Shown here: positions 9,150-18,909 of the stretch, in pieces | How the letters are laid out: each line of letters opens with the position of its first letter | Numbering within the stretch: the first letter of the stretch is position 1 | Source of the DNA: Aureococcus anophagefferens | Lineage: Eukaryota > Sar > Pelagophyceae > Pelagomonadales > Pelagomonadaceae | NCBI RefSeq assembly: GCF_000186865.1 | Contig: NW_008705564.1 | Coordinates: 2,469,429-2,512,750, forward strand | Length of the DNA: 43,322 bases | Direction of reading: 5' to 3' | Notes under the pieces: generated by a model | The model's database searches: none | What the model saw: the letters and a program-made list of their open reading frames with translations, nothing else | Told to the model about the DNA's origin: nothing | Translations under genes and position numbers: made by a program

Positions 9150-10422
9150 ATGCCTAGACTCAAGGTCGAGGTGCAGATCAGGAAGGAGACGGCCCTCGAG
9201 GCGCTCCGCGACGCGCTGCGGTCGGCGGGGCGGTCCATCCGGCCGCGGCTCGGGTGCAAGGGCTACAGCGCCGTGTCGGCGGCCATGAGCCACTGGCTCG
9301 GCGTCGAGTTCTCGACGGTCACGGAGAAGGAGCGGCTCGCGACGCTCCGCGCGGCGACGCAGTGGGAGAGCGAGCGGTCCGGCAAGCCCGGCCCCCACGC
9401 GCGCGTCGACCGGGAGGCCCACGGCACGCTCCTGGCGACGCTGGCGTCGCTCCTCGCGAGCGACGACGGCGCGCCGTCGGGCGGCGCGCGCGCGACGCGG
9501 AAGCGGAAGCGCGTCGCCGCGTCCAGCAACGCGCACGACGCGCTCCACCCGGGCTGCCGCCACCGGGCCCACATCGCCGCCCACGGCGCCGTGCCCGTGA
9601 ACCACCTGCGGCCCGGCGACTCCAAGCCCCACGTCGACTTCGTGCTCCCCGACGGCACGCTGGACTGCCGCTTCGACCCGCTCGACGGGTCGCTCGACGG
9701 CGTCTTCAGCGACGAGTTCTGCGACAAGCTGCTGGCGTCCTGCGGCTGCGAGGACGCGCCCGTCTTCGACCCCAACGTGCCGGGCGCGTTCGCGCAGGCG
9801 GGCTTCCCGCTCGTGCGCCACGGCGACCACGCGCACTTGTTCGGCGCGGACGACGTCGTCGCGTCGGAGTGCGGCCTGCTCTGGCCCGCGGCCTTCGGGG
9901 ACGACGAGCTGCCCCTGGCGCACACGCTCCTGGACTGCGCCCTGGGCGAGTTCGACGACGCGCCGCCGCCGTGCGGGTCGCACCGCTGGGCGCCCATCGC
10001 CGCCGCGCCGGCGAGGAGGTGCGACGGCGGCGCCGGCGGCGGCGCGCCGGACCACGACCACGACCACGACCACGAGGCGGCGCCGGAGCACCCGCCGCGG
10101 GAGCCCCTCGCGCGCGCGCGAGCCGACGGCCCGCCGCCGGACGCCGCGGCGCCGCCGGACGCGGCGCCGCCGGCGCCGGACGCCGCGGTCGTCGCGGCGC
10201 TGGACGCCGTGGTCGCCGCGGCGCTGGACGCCGCGGCGCCGCCGCGGGCGCCCGCCAAGCCGCCGCCGGCCGACCCGCCGGCCGGCGCGTCGCCGGCCCG
10301 CGCGCCGGCGCCGCTCGCGTCCGCCGTCATCACGCCGCCGCCGCCGCCCGAGCACCACGCGCCGCCCGACGCGCCGAGCATCCCGCCGCCGTCGCTCGCG
10401 GCCGCGCGGCCCGTGCCGCTCC
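9150..10422 (+). CDS. Hypothetical protein, 3' end lost in assembly gap
   Basis: Open from ATG 9150 into the N run: 424 residues before the gap. Residues 1-105 look globular (MPRLKVEVQIRKETALEAL start; HWLGVEFSTVTEKERLATL). A KRKRKR basic patch follows at 115-120, then a second globular stretch to about 290 with several Cys, His and Asp (LLASCGCEDAPVFDP). After a DHDHDHDHE acid/His run the rest is Ala/Pro-rich and probably disordered. I do not recognise the family. The frame is stop-free for 1.27 kb while the others give Arg/Ala/Pro-rich noise. Its end must lie inside the gap, because the far side of the gap reads best on the minus strand. Confidence 0.55.
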
Positions 10423-10740
10423 NNNNNNNNNNNNNNNNNNNNNNNNNNNNNNNNNNNNNNNNNNNNNNNNNNNNNNNNNNNNNNNNNNNNNNNNNNNNNN
10501 NNNNNNNNNNNNNNNNNNNNNNNNNNNNNNNNNNNNNNNNNNNNNNNNNNNNNNNNNNNNNNNNNNNNNNNNNNNNNNNNNNNNNNNNNNNNNNNNNNNN
10601 NNNNNNNNNNNNNNNNNNNNNNNNNNNNNNNNNNNNNNNNNNNNNNNNNNNNNNNNNNNNNNNNNNNNNNNNNNNNNNNNNNNNNNNNNNNNNNNNNNNN
10701 NNNNNNNNNNNNNNNNNNNNNNNNNNNNNNNNNNNNNNNN
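10423..10740. other. Assembly gap (318 N)
   Basis: A run of N joins two genes that appear to converge. The true length is unknown, so reading frames cannot be carried across it. Confidence 1.
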
Positions 10741-11026
10741 CGGGCCGCGGCGGCGGCGCGGCGCCGCGCGCGCGACGCAGCTCGGCCTGCCGCTCCGCGA
10801 GGGCGCCCGCGACGCCGTCGACGCAGGCCGCGCCGACGAGGCCCCGGTCGCCGCAGAAGGCCCGCGCGACGGCCGCCGGCTCCTCGTCGAGGCGCGCGCC
10901 GACGTCGTGGGCGACGCCGTCGACGGTGACGCGCACGGAGGCGTCGGCCTCGAGCCGCTGGCCGCCGGCGACGGCGAGGGCCGCGACGACCGCGGCGGCG
11001 CGGCTCCTGCGAGGGACTGACCCCAT
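10741..11026 (-). CDS. N-terminal part of a secreted/ER-targeted protein, truncated by the gap
   Basis: The minus frame from ATG 11026 gives about 95 residues up to the gap. It begins with two Arg and an Ala/Val-rich hydrophobic stretch (RSRAAAVVAALAVAGG), a plausible signal peptide. A globular-looking segment follows (RVTVDGVAHDVGARLDEEP, then AVARAFCGDRGLVGAACVD). The xVTVDGxxH...AxxFCxxxGL pattern resembles a short domain found near the N-terminus of some stramenopile glycosyltransferase-like proteins (from memory, weak). The rest is in or beyond the gap. The start codon lies in a duplicated 15-bp segment. Confidence 0.5.
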
Positions 11027-11064
11027 GCCAGAATGAGACTCTAAACGTAGACTGACCCCATGCC
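11015..11064. repeat. 15-bp direct repeat GACTGACCCCATGCC, two copies 35 bp apart
   Basis: Copies at 11015-11029 and 11050-11064 are identical. The first contains, on the minus strand, the start codon of the gene ending at 11026. The second therefore creates an upstream ATG on the same transcript with a six-codon frame (MGSVYV then stop). Confidence 0.85.
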
Positions 11065-11144
11065 GGCCTTTTTTCCAGCGCGCTAGCTTGAACTTTCAAA
11101 AGACGCTCTTATCCCGCGCCTGTTTAGCTGCCCCGATCTGGAGT

Positions 11145-12380
11145 ATGCCGCGGGGTCGTTACGAGACGCCGGACGTCGCGGAGAGCAAGTACGACGACGA
11201 CGACGTGACGTTCCTCGTGCGGAAGCTGCGGAAGCTGTTGCGCGCCGAGGCCAAGGACGTGAGTCTGCGGCGGCTCTTCGACGAGCTCGACCGCAACGGC
11301 GACCGGCGCATCACGGCCATCGAGTTCCGGCGGGGCCTCAAGGACCTGGGCCTCGCCCTCGACGACGACGAGATCCGGGACGTCATCCGGCACTGCGACC
11401 TCGACGGCGACGGCGAGATTAGCTATCTGGAGTTCGAGTCGTTCGTCGAGAGCAACGAGATGAAGGACGCGGGCGTGCAGGACGTGCTCGACCGGCTGCG
11501 GGAGATCGTCGACCGGTCGCCGAAGCACACCTACGCGGCGATCCAGCAGGTCTTCGAGGAGTTCGACGAGGACTACAGCGGCGACGTCGACGCGGACGAG
11601 TTCCACGCGGGCCTCCGCAAGTTCGGCATCACCTTGACGGTCGCGGAGGCCGACGAGGTCACGCGGCGCTTCCCCTGCACGCGGGGCCCGCGGTCCGACC
11701 GCAACCTGCGGAGCCGCAACCCCCGCGTGCGCTACCGCGACTTCGTGTCCGCGTTGAAGGGCGCCGCGCCGGCGACGCACGAGGCCAAGGACGCGCACGG
11801 CGACCGCACGGCGACCTACGCCGTGCGGCGCCTCGCCGAGGAGATCGAGCGCTGCGCGCGGACGCGGGGCGGCGACCTGGACCTCGGGGGCGTCTTCCGC
11901 GACATGGACGCGGACGGCTCCGGCACGCTCGACCGCGGCGAGATCCGCGCGACGCTCGAGCGTTTGGGCGTGCGCATGAGCCGCAGCGAGCTCATCGACG
12001 TCATGGAGTTCTTCGGCGCGGGCCCGCGCGGCGAGATCCCCTACGACGACTTCGTCAAGTTCGCGCTCAAGCGCGACCCGGCGACGGCGCGCATCGCGGC
12101 GCGCGTCAAGGACGAGATCGACCGCCTCGCCGCGCGCCGCCGCGCGCCGCCGGACTACCGCGGCGCCTTCCGCGAGATCGACAGCGACGGCTCCGGCGCC
12201 ATCGACGCGCGCGAGTTCGGCAAGGCCATGAAAAATCTGGGCCTCCGGCTCTCGTCCGCGGAGCTCCGCCAGCTCGTCAACCTCTTCGACGCCAACGGCG
12301 ACGGCCGCATCTCCTACCGCGAGTTCGTCGAGTTCGTCGAGGGCTCCAAGCGCGACGCGCGCGCCGACGCCAAGTGGTAG
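11145..12380 (+). CDS. EF-hand calcium-binding protein with up to eight EF-hands
   Basis: 411 residues from ATG 11145 (upstream in-frame TTG ignored); single exon. Six loops keep the DxDxDG pattern: DRNGDRRITAIE, DLDGDGEISYLE, DEDYSGDVDADE, DADGSGTLDRGE, DSDGSGAIDARE and DANGDGRISYRE. Two more (around TRGPRSDRN and GAGPRGEIPYDD) sit at the right spacing but have lost the loop acids, so pairing is canonical+canonical, canonical+dead, canonical+dead, canonical+canonical. There is no kinase, transmembrane or catalytic domain, so it looks like a calmodulin/centrin-type sensor or scaffold. A 16-C homopolymer follows the stop codon directly. Confidence 0.9.
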   Translation: MPRGRYETPDVAESKYDDDDVTFLVRKLRKLLRAEAKDVSLRRLFDELDRNGDRRITAIEFRRGLKDLGLALDDDEIRDVIRHCDLDGDGEISYLEFESFVESNEMKDAGVQDVLDRLREIVDRSPKHTYAAIQQVFEEFDEDYSGDVDADEFHAGLRKFGITLTVAEADEVTRRFPCTRGPRSDRNLRSRNPRVRYRDFVSALKGAAPATHEAKDAHGDRTATYAVRRLAEEIERCARTRGGDLDLGGVFRDMDADGSGTLDRGEIRATLERLGVRMSRSELIDVMEFFGAGPRGEIPYDDFVKFALKRDPATARIAARVKDEIDRLAARRRAPPDYRGAFREIDSDGSGAIDAREFGKAMKNLGLRLSSAELRQLVNLFDANGDGRISYREFVEFVEGSKRDARADAKW

Positions 12381-12396
12381 CCCCCCCCCCCCCCCC
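12381..12396 (+). repeat. Homopolymer C16 abutting a stop codon
   Basis: Sixteen C directly after the TAG of the EF-hand gene, on the transcribed strand. The length may be inexact, as homopolymers are error-prone in sequencing. Confidence 0.9.
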
Positions 12397-12433
12397 TGTC
12401 CCCCGTCGCGATCTTTCGCGACACATGTGCGAT

Positions 12434-12546
12434 GCTGGCAAGTAAAGACCATGCCTCTCTCTCCTTCGAAGAGAGAGGTGGGGATGCTAGCTGGACGAAG
12501 GTAAGCTAGTTATCCCCGCCGGGGGTGGTGGTCTTTACGTGCCAGC
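12434..12546. repeat. Foldback element / possible structured RNA between convergent genes
   Basis: The arms GCTGGCAAGTAAAGACCA (12434-12451) and TGGTCTTTACGTGCCAGC (12529-12546) pair almost perfectly. Inside lie two further hairpins: CCTCTCTCTCC-TTCG-AAGAGAGAGG (about 12455-12479), and GGGGATGCTAGCT with AAGCTAGTTATCCCC (about 12480-12517). Together they form a closed three-way junction of 113 nt. It is less GC-rich than its flanks and has no coding potential. It may be a small foldback transposon/MITE or a structured RNA in the 3' UTR of either neighbour. I do not recognise an snRNA, SRP RNA or tRNA. Confidence 0.7.
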
Positions 12547-12628
12547 TTGCTCCGTAAAACATACATTATTTAATCAGCCGCTAAATTGGGGGGAAATGGC
12601 TTCGGGCGGCGCCGCGGCGCGCGGCGCC

Positions 12629-15600
12629 TCACGCGGACTTCAGTTGCCGGCGCGTGCCGAAGTCGTCGTCGTCGTCCGTCGCGCTGGTGCCCCAGCGCAC
12701 GCCGCTCCAGGTGCCGTCGCTGCTGTCGTTCGAGTCGCAGTCGTTCATGAACGCGAGGTACTTGAACTCCGTGCCGGCGTCGTAGTAGTCGCCGAGGCTG
12801 ATCTCGAAGCACTCCGTGCCCGACTCGTAGGTGTCGAAGTCGAGGTTCCAGTAGCTGTAGCTCGACGAGAGGCTCTGCGTGCCCGAGACGACGAAGTTCG
12901 TCACGTAGGTGTAGGAGCCGAGGTCCGCCTCGGTCTCGACGGGCGCGATCGCGTAGATCTCGCACTCGTTGACCTGCGTGAAGCAGAAGCTCAGCGAGCT
13001 CGACGACGTGACCGTGTGGGGCTCCTCGAGCTCGAAGGCCTTCCACGTGTTCTCCGCGAACTGGAGGTTGCAGCCGTCGTTGGCGAAGCTGTAGTCGTCG
13101 TCCGCGTTCTGCGAGCTGCCGCCCCAGTCGATCGCCGTGAGCTCGTTGAACTTGAGGCTGTCGTCGCAGACGGCGTCGACGTTGCATGAGCTGTAGACGC
13201 CGTTCGCGATGGCGATGCCCTCCGCCGACGTGTAGCCCGCGGAGAAGTCGATGCCCGTGATCTGGCAGGGCCACGTCACGGTCCCGTAGTACGAGGGCGT
13301 GAGCGAGTCCGAGTAGCGGCTGCCCGAGAGGTCGAGCTCCTGCGTGACCTCGTTGGTCGTCTGGGACCGCACCTGGAAGAAGACCCCGGAGCCGAGGTAG
13401 TAGTAGCAGTTGGCGTACTGCGCGAAGCCCGAGATGTACTCGGTCCTGACGTCGATGCTGAACGTCTCCTGGGGCGTCGACGAGTAGCTCGCGCCGTAGG
13501 TGTCCACGTCGCCGTCCTTCTTGTAGATCATGACGCTGTCGACGCAGTTGCCGAAGTCCCAGCCCTTGATCTCATAGATCTCGCCGAAGCCGCCCTGGCT
13601 GGGCACGGCCGTCGGCGAGGGGATCGGCTTCTCGCTCGGCTGCCCCGTCGGCCGCGGCGTCGGCGACGTCGTCGGCTCCGTCGAGGGCTTGGGCGTGGGG
13701 ACGGGCGTCGGCTCCGCGGACGGCCGGGGCGTGGGGACGGGCGTCGGCGACGGCGTGGGCCGCGGCGACGGCGCGGGCGTCGGCTCCAGCGACGGCACTC
13801 CGAAGTCGCTCGGCTCGCAGTAGCAGGGGAAGTTGTAGCCCGTGCAGGGCACGTCGTTCCACAAGCCGTCCCAGCCGTAGTCGACGATGATCTCGCCGCA
13901 GTCCTCGACGCCGCCCCAGTCGTTGGGCTCGTCTGTGCCCCAGTCCGAGAAGTGGCTGTCGCAGCCCGCGTTCCACGCCCAGCTCGCCGGGTCCGTGGAG
14001 TCGGACGCGAGCGCCGTGTAGCCGAGCCACGCGCGGGCGCTGCCGTCGGCGGACAAAATCCCCATGAGCGCGTCGTCCTGGGCCTCGGACGTGACGCAGG
14101 GCATCTGCCAGCCCTCTTCCGCGCACGTGGTCCTGCACGTCTCCCAGTCCGCGCCGTCGGAGAACTTCACGAACGTCGCGTCCTGGCAGTAGCAGTGCGA
14201 GCGCCCGGTCGTGTCGCAGCCGATGTCGTTCCACACGCCGTCGTGGTCCCCCCCGTAGATCTCGCCGCAGTCCTCGCCGTCGCCATAGTCGTTCGGCTCG
14301 TCCGTGTTCCAGTTCGTGTAGCCGTCGTTGACGCAGCCGGAGTTCCATTCCCAGGTCGACGTCTCCGACGAGTCTTCGTCCGACGGCGACTCGTAGCCGA
14401 TGAACGCGGAGCCGACGCCGTCGTCGTCGAGCAGCGAGGTGAGCAGCGCGTTCCGCGACTCCGTGCTAATGCAGGGCATCATCATCTTGTTCTCCGTGCA
14501 GATGGCCTTGCACTCGTTCCAGGACGTCGTCGTGTCCGACATCTTGTAGAGCAGGACCGCCGTCGGCGCGGCGCTCGGCGCGGCCGACGGTCTCGGGCTC
14601 GGCGCGGCCGTCGGCCGCGGCGTCGGCGCGAAGACGGGCGCCGAAGACGGGTCGCCGGGCAGGGGCGTCGGGAAGGGCGTCGGGACGGGCGTCGGCGTCG
14701 GCGTCGGCGCGGGCGACGGCAGCGGCGTCGGCGCGTCCGTCGGGAGGGGCGTCGGCACGGGCGTGGGCGCGGGCGTCGGCGTCGGCGTCGGCGCGGGCGA
14801 GGGCCTCGGCGTCGGCACGGGCGTCGGGTGATCCGTGGGCGTCGGCGTCGGCACGGCCGTGGGCGCGGGCTCCGGCAGCTTCGTCGGGTGGTCGGTGGGC
14901 CGCGGCGACGGGACCTCCGTGGGCTTGGTCGTCGGGAGCGGGTAGGGCATGTCCGTGGGCGCCGGCACGGGATGGTGCGTCGGCCGCGGTTCGGGCGCGC
15001 TCGTCGGCACCGTCGTCGGCACCGGGATGGGCGCCGACGTCGGGAAGGGGATCGGCACGCGCGTCGGGATGGGCATGGGCTGGCTCGTGGGCGCCGGCTC
15101 GGGCACGCCCGACGGCAGGGGGCTCGGCGCGGGGATCGGGACGCCCGTGGGCTTGGGCTCGGGCGCGCTCGACGGCACCGGCGTGGGCGACGGGATCGGC
15201 ACGCCCGTGGGCTGGCTGATCGGCACGGCGGACGGCAGGGGCGTCGGCGCGGGCACCGGCAGGCCCGTGGGCTTGCTGATGGGCACGGACGACGGCGCCG
15301 GCGACGGCTTGGCCGTCGACGGCGCCGCGCTCGGCGTCAGGGGCAGCCAGTCGGCGGCTTCGCCCTCGCCCGTGCAGACGCAGCCGCAGTACTCGTAGCA
15401 CGCCAGGGGGCTCGCCCAGGCCTCGACCTGGCAGCACGCCGTCGTGAGGTCCTCGCTCTCCGTCTCGCAGTTGCAGTACGACACCTCGTCGGCCGTCAGG
15501 TCCGTGAGGAAGTCGGGGACGGCGCCCTTGGGCAGCGCCGCCGCCGTCGCCGCGAGGGCCGCGGACGCCGGGGCAGCCCCGCGCGACGACACGTAGGCGC

Positions 15601-15724
15601 CGGCGCCGAGCAGCGCGGCGCCGGCGACGGCGCCGCCCGCGACCCAGCGCCGGTACGACGGCGCGGCCGTCTGCGGCGCCGGGGCCTTTTCGCCCCCGAC
15701 GAGGAGCGACGCCTCCTCGTCCAT
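12629..15724 (-). CDS. Type II membrane protein with Pro/Thr-rich stalk and two C-type lectin domains
   Basis: 1031 residues from ATG 15724. A short cytoplasmic N-terminus is followed by one membrane segment ([19 protein letters not shown], residues 27-45), a Cys-rich segment (YCNCE...CCQVE...CGCVC, about 80-118) and about 240 residues of PTPxP repeats. Two tandem C-type lectin-like domains follow, about 390-510 and 515-625. Each has an EPND motif and a WND calcium-site motif (VWND, LWND), with Cys at the expected ends; EPN usually means mannose-type specificity. A second Pro-rich linker (about 630-695) leads to a C-terminal beta-rich domain of about 330 residues starting [18 protein letters not shown] do not recognise that domain with confidence; its opening is jacalin-like. 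Probably a cell-surface glycan-binding protein. Confidence 0.85.
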   Translation of the reverse strand: MDEEASLLVGGEKAPAPQTAAPSYRRWVAGGAVAGAALLGAGAYVSSRGAAPASAALAATAAALPKGAVPDFLTDLTADEVSYCNCETESEDLTTACCQVEAWASPLACYEYCGCVCTGEGEAADWLPLTPSAAPSTAKPSPAPSSVPISKPTGLPVPAPTPLPSAVPISQPTGVPIPSPTPVPSSAPEPKPTGVPIPAPSPLPSGVPEPAPTSQPMPIPTRVPIPFPTSAPIPVPTTVPTSAPEPRPTHHPVPAPTDMPYPLPTTKPTEVPSPRPTDHPTKLPEPAPTAVPTPTPTDHPTPVPTPRPSPAPTPTPTPAPTPVPTPLPTDAPTPLPSPAPTPTPTPVPTPFPTPLPGDPSSAPVFAPTPRPTAAPSPRPSAAPSAAPTAVLLYKMSDTTTSWNECKAICTENKMMMPCISTESRNALLTSLLDDDGVGSAFIGYESPSDEDSSETSTWEWNSGCVNDGYTNWNTDEPNDYGDGEDCGEIYGGDHDGVWNDIGCDTTGRSHCYCQDATFVKFSDGADWETCRTTCAEEGWQMPCVTSEAQDDALMGILSADGSARAWLGYTALASDSTDPASWAWNAGCDSHFSDWGTDEPNDWGGVEDCGEIIVDYGWDGLWNDVPCTGYNFPCYCEPSDFGVPSLEPTPAPSPRPTPSPTPVPTPRPSAEPTPVPTPKPSTEPTTSPTPRPTGQPSEKPIPSPTAVPSQGGFGEIYEIKGWDFGNCVDSVMIYKKDGDVDTYGASYSSTPQETFSIDVRTEYISGFAQYANCYYYLGSGVFFQVRSQTTNEVTQELDLSGSRYSDSLTPSYYGTVTWPCQITGIDFSAGYTSAEGIAIANGVYSSCNVDAVCDDSLKFNELTAIDWGGSSQNADDDYSFANDGCNLQFAENTWKAFELEEPHTVTSSSSLSFCFTQVNECEIYAIAPVETEADLGSYTYVTNFVVSGTQSLSSSYSYWNLDFDTYESGTECFEISLGDYYDAGTEFKYLAFMNDCDSNDSSDGTWSGVRWGTSATDDDDDFGTRRQLKSA

Positions 15725-15811
15725 TGCGAGGTGCGCAATCCAATCGTGGGTTCCTGAAGTCACTTTTACGTCTCCCTGCCATTCCTGTATCTCATTCCTG
15801 TAGCCGTCGAA

Positions 15812-15889
15812 CCCGCGGCCCCGTCATGGGCGGCGGCGGCTGGGCAGAGCTAGCGCCGCCGCCCATACTGCTGGAGTAGCGGCCGCGGG
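15812..15889. repeat. Perfect-stem inverted repeat (foldback)
   Basis: An outer stem CCCGCGGCC/GGCCGCGGG (15812-15820 with 15881-15889) encloses an inner perfect 13-bp stem ATGGGCGGCGGCG/CGCCGCCGCCCAT. It lies between the 5' end of the lectin gene and the 3' end of the lipase gene, both on the minus strand, so it could form in the lipase 3' UTR. A 10-bp direct repeat CATTCCTGTA occurs twice just to its left (about 15780-15803). Confidence 0.75.
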
Positions 15890-15936
15890 AATGCCCATCA
15901 AGCTGTCAACAATTGAAGGTCCAACAGATGCATTTT

Positions 15937-17286
15937 CTAGAAACTGGCGCCCCCCGCCCCCGACGTGCGGGGCCGCCGGCGCGCGCCGACGGCGTCGATC
16001 CACGCGAGGTCGACGAGCTCCTCGAGCGCGGACGCCGCGAGGTCCGAGCCCGCGGAGCCGTCGAGGAGCGCCTCGTGGCCGAGCGGTCGGGGCCGCGCGG
16101 CGTCCGCGTCGTCGCCCGCGAGGAGCCGCGCGAGGAACGTCGCGGCGCCGTTTACGTCGCTCCGGTCCGCGAGGGCGGCGAGCCTGGGCAGCGCGGCCGC
16201 GTCGTCGAGGGCGACGGCGTCCTCGAAGTGGGGCGACAGGCGGCAGTAGGCGCCGCGGAGCACGTGCGCCGTCGCCATGTCCGCCGTGAGCGAGCTCGCG
16301 TCGACGAGCATCTCGAGGAGGAAGGGCGACCACTGCGCGACGCCGAGGTCGCCCGGCGCGCCCGGCGCGACGACGCGGCGCGGCCAGGAGCCCGTGCCGA
16401 CGGAGAGGACGCGCACGTCCTCCGTGCCGAGGCGCTCGTGGAGCATGGCCTTGGCGAGGGCGAGCGACGACGGGTTGTTGGCCCAGACGCCGCCGTCGGC
16501 GTAGCCCTGGTGCAGGGGGAACACCGTCGGCGCCGCCGCGGACCGCAAAATCGCGTCGACGACGCGGAGCTCGATGTCGGGCCGCGCGCCGGGCACCGCG
16601 GGCAGGTTCGTGAACGCCGCGGGCCGCCAGCCGCCCGCGCGCGCCTTCGACAGGCTCCAGACCTCGGGCGACACGTGGGCCGACGCGAGGCCGTCGACCT
16701 TGAGCGCGGGCATGAGGAGCTTCCGCGGCACGCGGCCCAGCGTCTGGCCGCCGAAGTAGTCGACGAGCGCCTCTTTGAGGGGCTCCTGCGCGTACTTGGA
16801 CCGGAAGGCGCGCGACACGACGCTCCGCGGGTTGCCGAAGACCTTGGGCACGACGACCTCGTAGAAGGCGATCATGTTCGCGAGCGACTCGCCGTTGGCG
16901 AGGCCGCTCGCGACGATCGCGCCCGTCGACGTGCCGCAGAAGAGGTCGACCCGGTCGAGGAAGCCCGGCGCGAGCTCTTCGAGCTTCGCCATCAGCTTCA
17001 GACTGAGGTAGCCGCGCACGCCGCCGCCGTCGAGGCAGAGGATGAAGTAGGGGCGCCGGGCGTCGCCGCCGCTCCGGAAGCGCCGCGCGTGCCGGCCGCG
17101 CGACGAGGGACGGTCGGTGGTGGTGCTGCTCGGGAAGCGCTGCTGAAAGCGCCGCGCCGTGCTGCAGCGGCGCGCGCGCATCGGCGGAGCCCAATGGGCG
17201 TCGAAGCGCCGCGCACGCAGCGGCGCGTTGCAACTTCGCTTGAAAAACGCACGGAACATCACGCTTCTTGTTTTAGGAAACGGCAT
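15937..17286 (-). CDS. Patatin-like phospholipase
   Basis: 449 residues from ATG 17286. The first 75 residues are Arg/Ser-rich and look like an organelle-targeting or disordered extension. The patatin fold starts at about 82 with the oxyanion motif DGGGVRG. The nucleophile elbow GTSTG follows at about 125, and the catalytic Asp lies in YADGGVWANNPS (about 255). Patatins are Ser-Asp dyad lipid acyl hydrolases acting on membrane phospho- or galactolipids. The start was chosen because longer in-frame starts would overlap the divergent transporter gene. The two starts are about 80 bp apart, a shared promoter. Confidence 0.85.
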   Translation of the reverse strand: MPFPKTRSVMFRAFFKRSCNAPLRARRFDAHWAPPMRARRCSTARRFQQRFPSSTTTDRPSSRGRHARRFRSGGDARRPYFILCLDGGGVRGYLSLKLMAKLEELAPGFLDRVDLFCGTSTGAIVASGLANGESLANMIAFYEVVVPKVFGNPRSVVSRAFRSKYAQEPLKEALVDYFGGQTLGRVPRKLLMPALKVDGLASAHVSPEVWSLSKARAGGWRPAAFTNLPAVPGARPDIELRVVDAILRSAAAPTVFPLHQGYADGGVWANNPSSLALAKAMLHERLGTEDVRVLSVGTGSWPRRVVAPGAPGDLGVAQWSPFLLEMLVDASSLTADMATAHVLRGAYCRLSPHFEDAVALDDAAALPRLAALADRSDVNGAATFLARLLAGDDADAARPRPLGHEALLDGSAGSDLAASALEELVDLAWIDAVGARRRPRTSGAGGASF

Positions 17287-17368
17287 TATTGAACCTCCTT
17301 GAACCACCCGCAACACGCACAATAATTTGGACGATGATGGTTGCTGCCTGAGCGTGCTCGCACGGACC

Positions 17369-18745
17369 ATGGAGCAGCGGTGGCTCATGTGCTGGCTGCT
17401 GTTCCTCGCGCGGAGCGTCTGCCAGGGCAACCGCGTGCTGCTCGGGGCGCTGCTGCCCTTCATCGTCGCCGAGGTGGCCATGCCCAACGACGAGAAGAGC
17501 CGCGTGCTCGCGGCCTTCAGCGGCGGCTACATGCTGACGCAGGTCGCCGGCGGCGCCGCGAGCGACCGCGTCGGCGGCAAGGCGCTGATTCTCGTCGCCA
17601 TCGTCGCCATGGCCGGGGGCACGCTCGCGGCGCCGCGTTTGATGGACGCCGCGGGCCCGGCGGGCTTCGCGGCGTGCTACTTCCTCATGGGCGTCTGCGA
17701 GGGCCCGAGCTTCCCGACGACGGGCTCCATGCTCGCGCGCTGGATCCCCGAGCACGAGCGGTCCAAGGCCATGTCCATCGCGGACACGGGGTCCTCGCTC
17801 GGCTCCATGGTCACGTTCTCGCTCGCGCCCGTCGTCGCGACGCACGCGGGCTGGCGCGCGGCGTTCCGGCTCTGGGGCTACGGCAGCGCGTTGATCTGCG
17901 TGCTCTGGGCGCTGCTGGCGTCGTCGGGGCCCGAGGCCTGCGCGCGGCTGTCGCCGAAGGAGCGCGACTACCTGGCGCGCTACGGTTTAGGGGTGGAGCA
18001 TCCCGAGGGCCTCGGCGCCAAGGGCAAGCGCGTGAAGCGCGACGGCTTCCCCTGGGCCTTGTTCACCTACGCGTCGGCCTGGGCGACGATCTGCGCCCAC
18101 GCGGCCTTCAACTTCGGCCGCTATTTCGTCTACAACTCGCTCGTCGGCTTCTACGTCGACGAGCTCGGGCTCAGCGCCGTCGCCGCGGGGCAGCAGTTCC
18201 TCCTGGGCCAGATCGCCGACACGGTGGGCAAGTTCGCCTTCGCGCCCTTCGTCGACGCGGAGATTTTACGACGGCCCAAGGCGAAGACGTCCGTGCGCCG
18301 GTTGGTGTCGGGCGTGTCGTTTCTGGTCTTCGCGCTCTGCATGCTGGGCCTCACGGCCGCGCGGACGCCCGCGGCGGCGACGCTGCTCCTCGTGCTCTGC
18401 AAGATCGCGTCGTCGGCCCACGTCTGCGGCTTCAAGACGACCTACATCGACCAGACCGCGCGGCACGCGGGCGCGTTCTCCGGCGCGTCCAACACGCTCG
18501 CGACGCTCTCCGCGGCGCTGTCGCCCCTCGTCGGCGGCCGCGTCCTCGACGGCACGCGGAAGGGGTGGGTCCACATGTTCGTGCTCATCGCCGTCGTCAA
18601 CGTCGTCGCCGCCTTTGTGTGGGTGGGCTGCGCGTCCGCGGACAGCCTCGACGACAAGCTCGCGCTCGCCGCGGACCGCCGCGCGCCGCCGGACGCGCCG
18701 CCGGCGACGCCGCCGCCGGCGCAGTCGAAGCGCCTCGCCGCCTGA
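17369..18745 (+). CDS. MFS transporter, SLC17 (anion/phosphate:Na+) type
   Basis: 458 residues, single exon, from ATG 17369 in a good context; a further in-frame TTG upstream is ignored. About 12 hydrophobic segments. The loop after TM2 has the MFS motif in the form GGAASDRVGGK. TM4 carries FLMGVCEGPSFPTTGSMLAR, close to the SLC17 signature (G-x-G-E-G-x-x-x-P). SLC17 members move organic anions or phosphate, using Na+ or H+ gradients or membrane voltage, at plasma, vesicle or plastid membranes. The substrate cannot be read from sequence. The tail is Ala/Pro-rich. Confidence 0.85.
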   Translation: MEQRWLMCWLLFLARSVCQGNRVLLGALLPFIVAEVAMPNDEKSRVLAAFSGGYMLTQVAGGAASDRVGGKALILVAIVAMAGGTLAAPRLMDAAGPAGFAACYFLMGVCEGPSFPTTGSMLARWIPEHERSKAMSIADTGSSLGSMVTFSLAPVVATHAGWRAAFRLWGYGSALICVLWALLASSGPEACARLSPKERDYLARYGLGVEHPEGLGAKGKRVKRDGFPWALFTYASAWATICAHAAFNFGRYFVYNSLVGFYVDELGLSAVAAGQQFLLGQIADTVGKFAFAPFVDAEILRRPKAKTSVRRLVSGVSFLVFALCMLGLTAARTPAAATLLLVLCKIASSAHVCGFKTTYIDQTARHAGAFSGASNTLATLSAALSPLVGGRVLDGTRKGWVHMFVLIAVVNVVAAFVWVGCASADSLDDKLALAADRRAPPDAPPATPPPAQSKRLAA

Positions 18746-18909
18746 GTAGGCGCGTGGCGGTCGGCGGTTTTGGGGGGGGGGGCGCCTCGACGACTCGGAC
18801 GCGGGCGACGATGGATCGCCGTCCGTTGGCGCATGCATCCAAAAACCTGCGGGCTCATCGCAGCCAAGGACCTCGAGGTCTGGGAGTGCGACCGCGCGAC
18901 CCGCGGGCC

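Noticed and set aside
12434..12546. tRNA or snRNA gene
   Set aside because: No tRNA cloverleaf, T-loop consensus or snRNA signature could be identified; only the foldback is supported.
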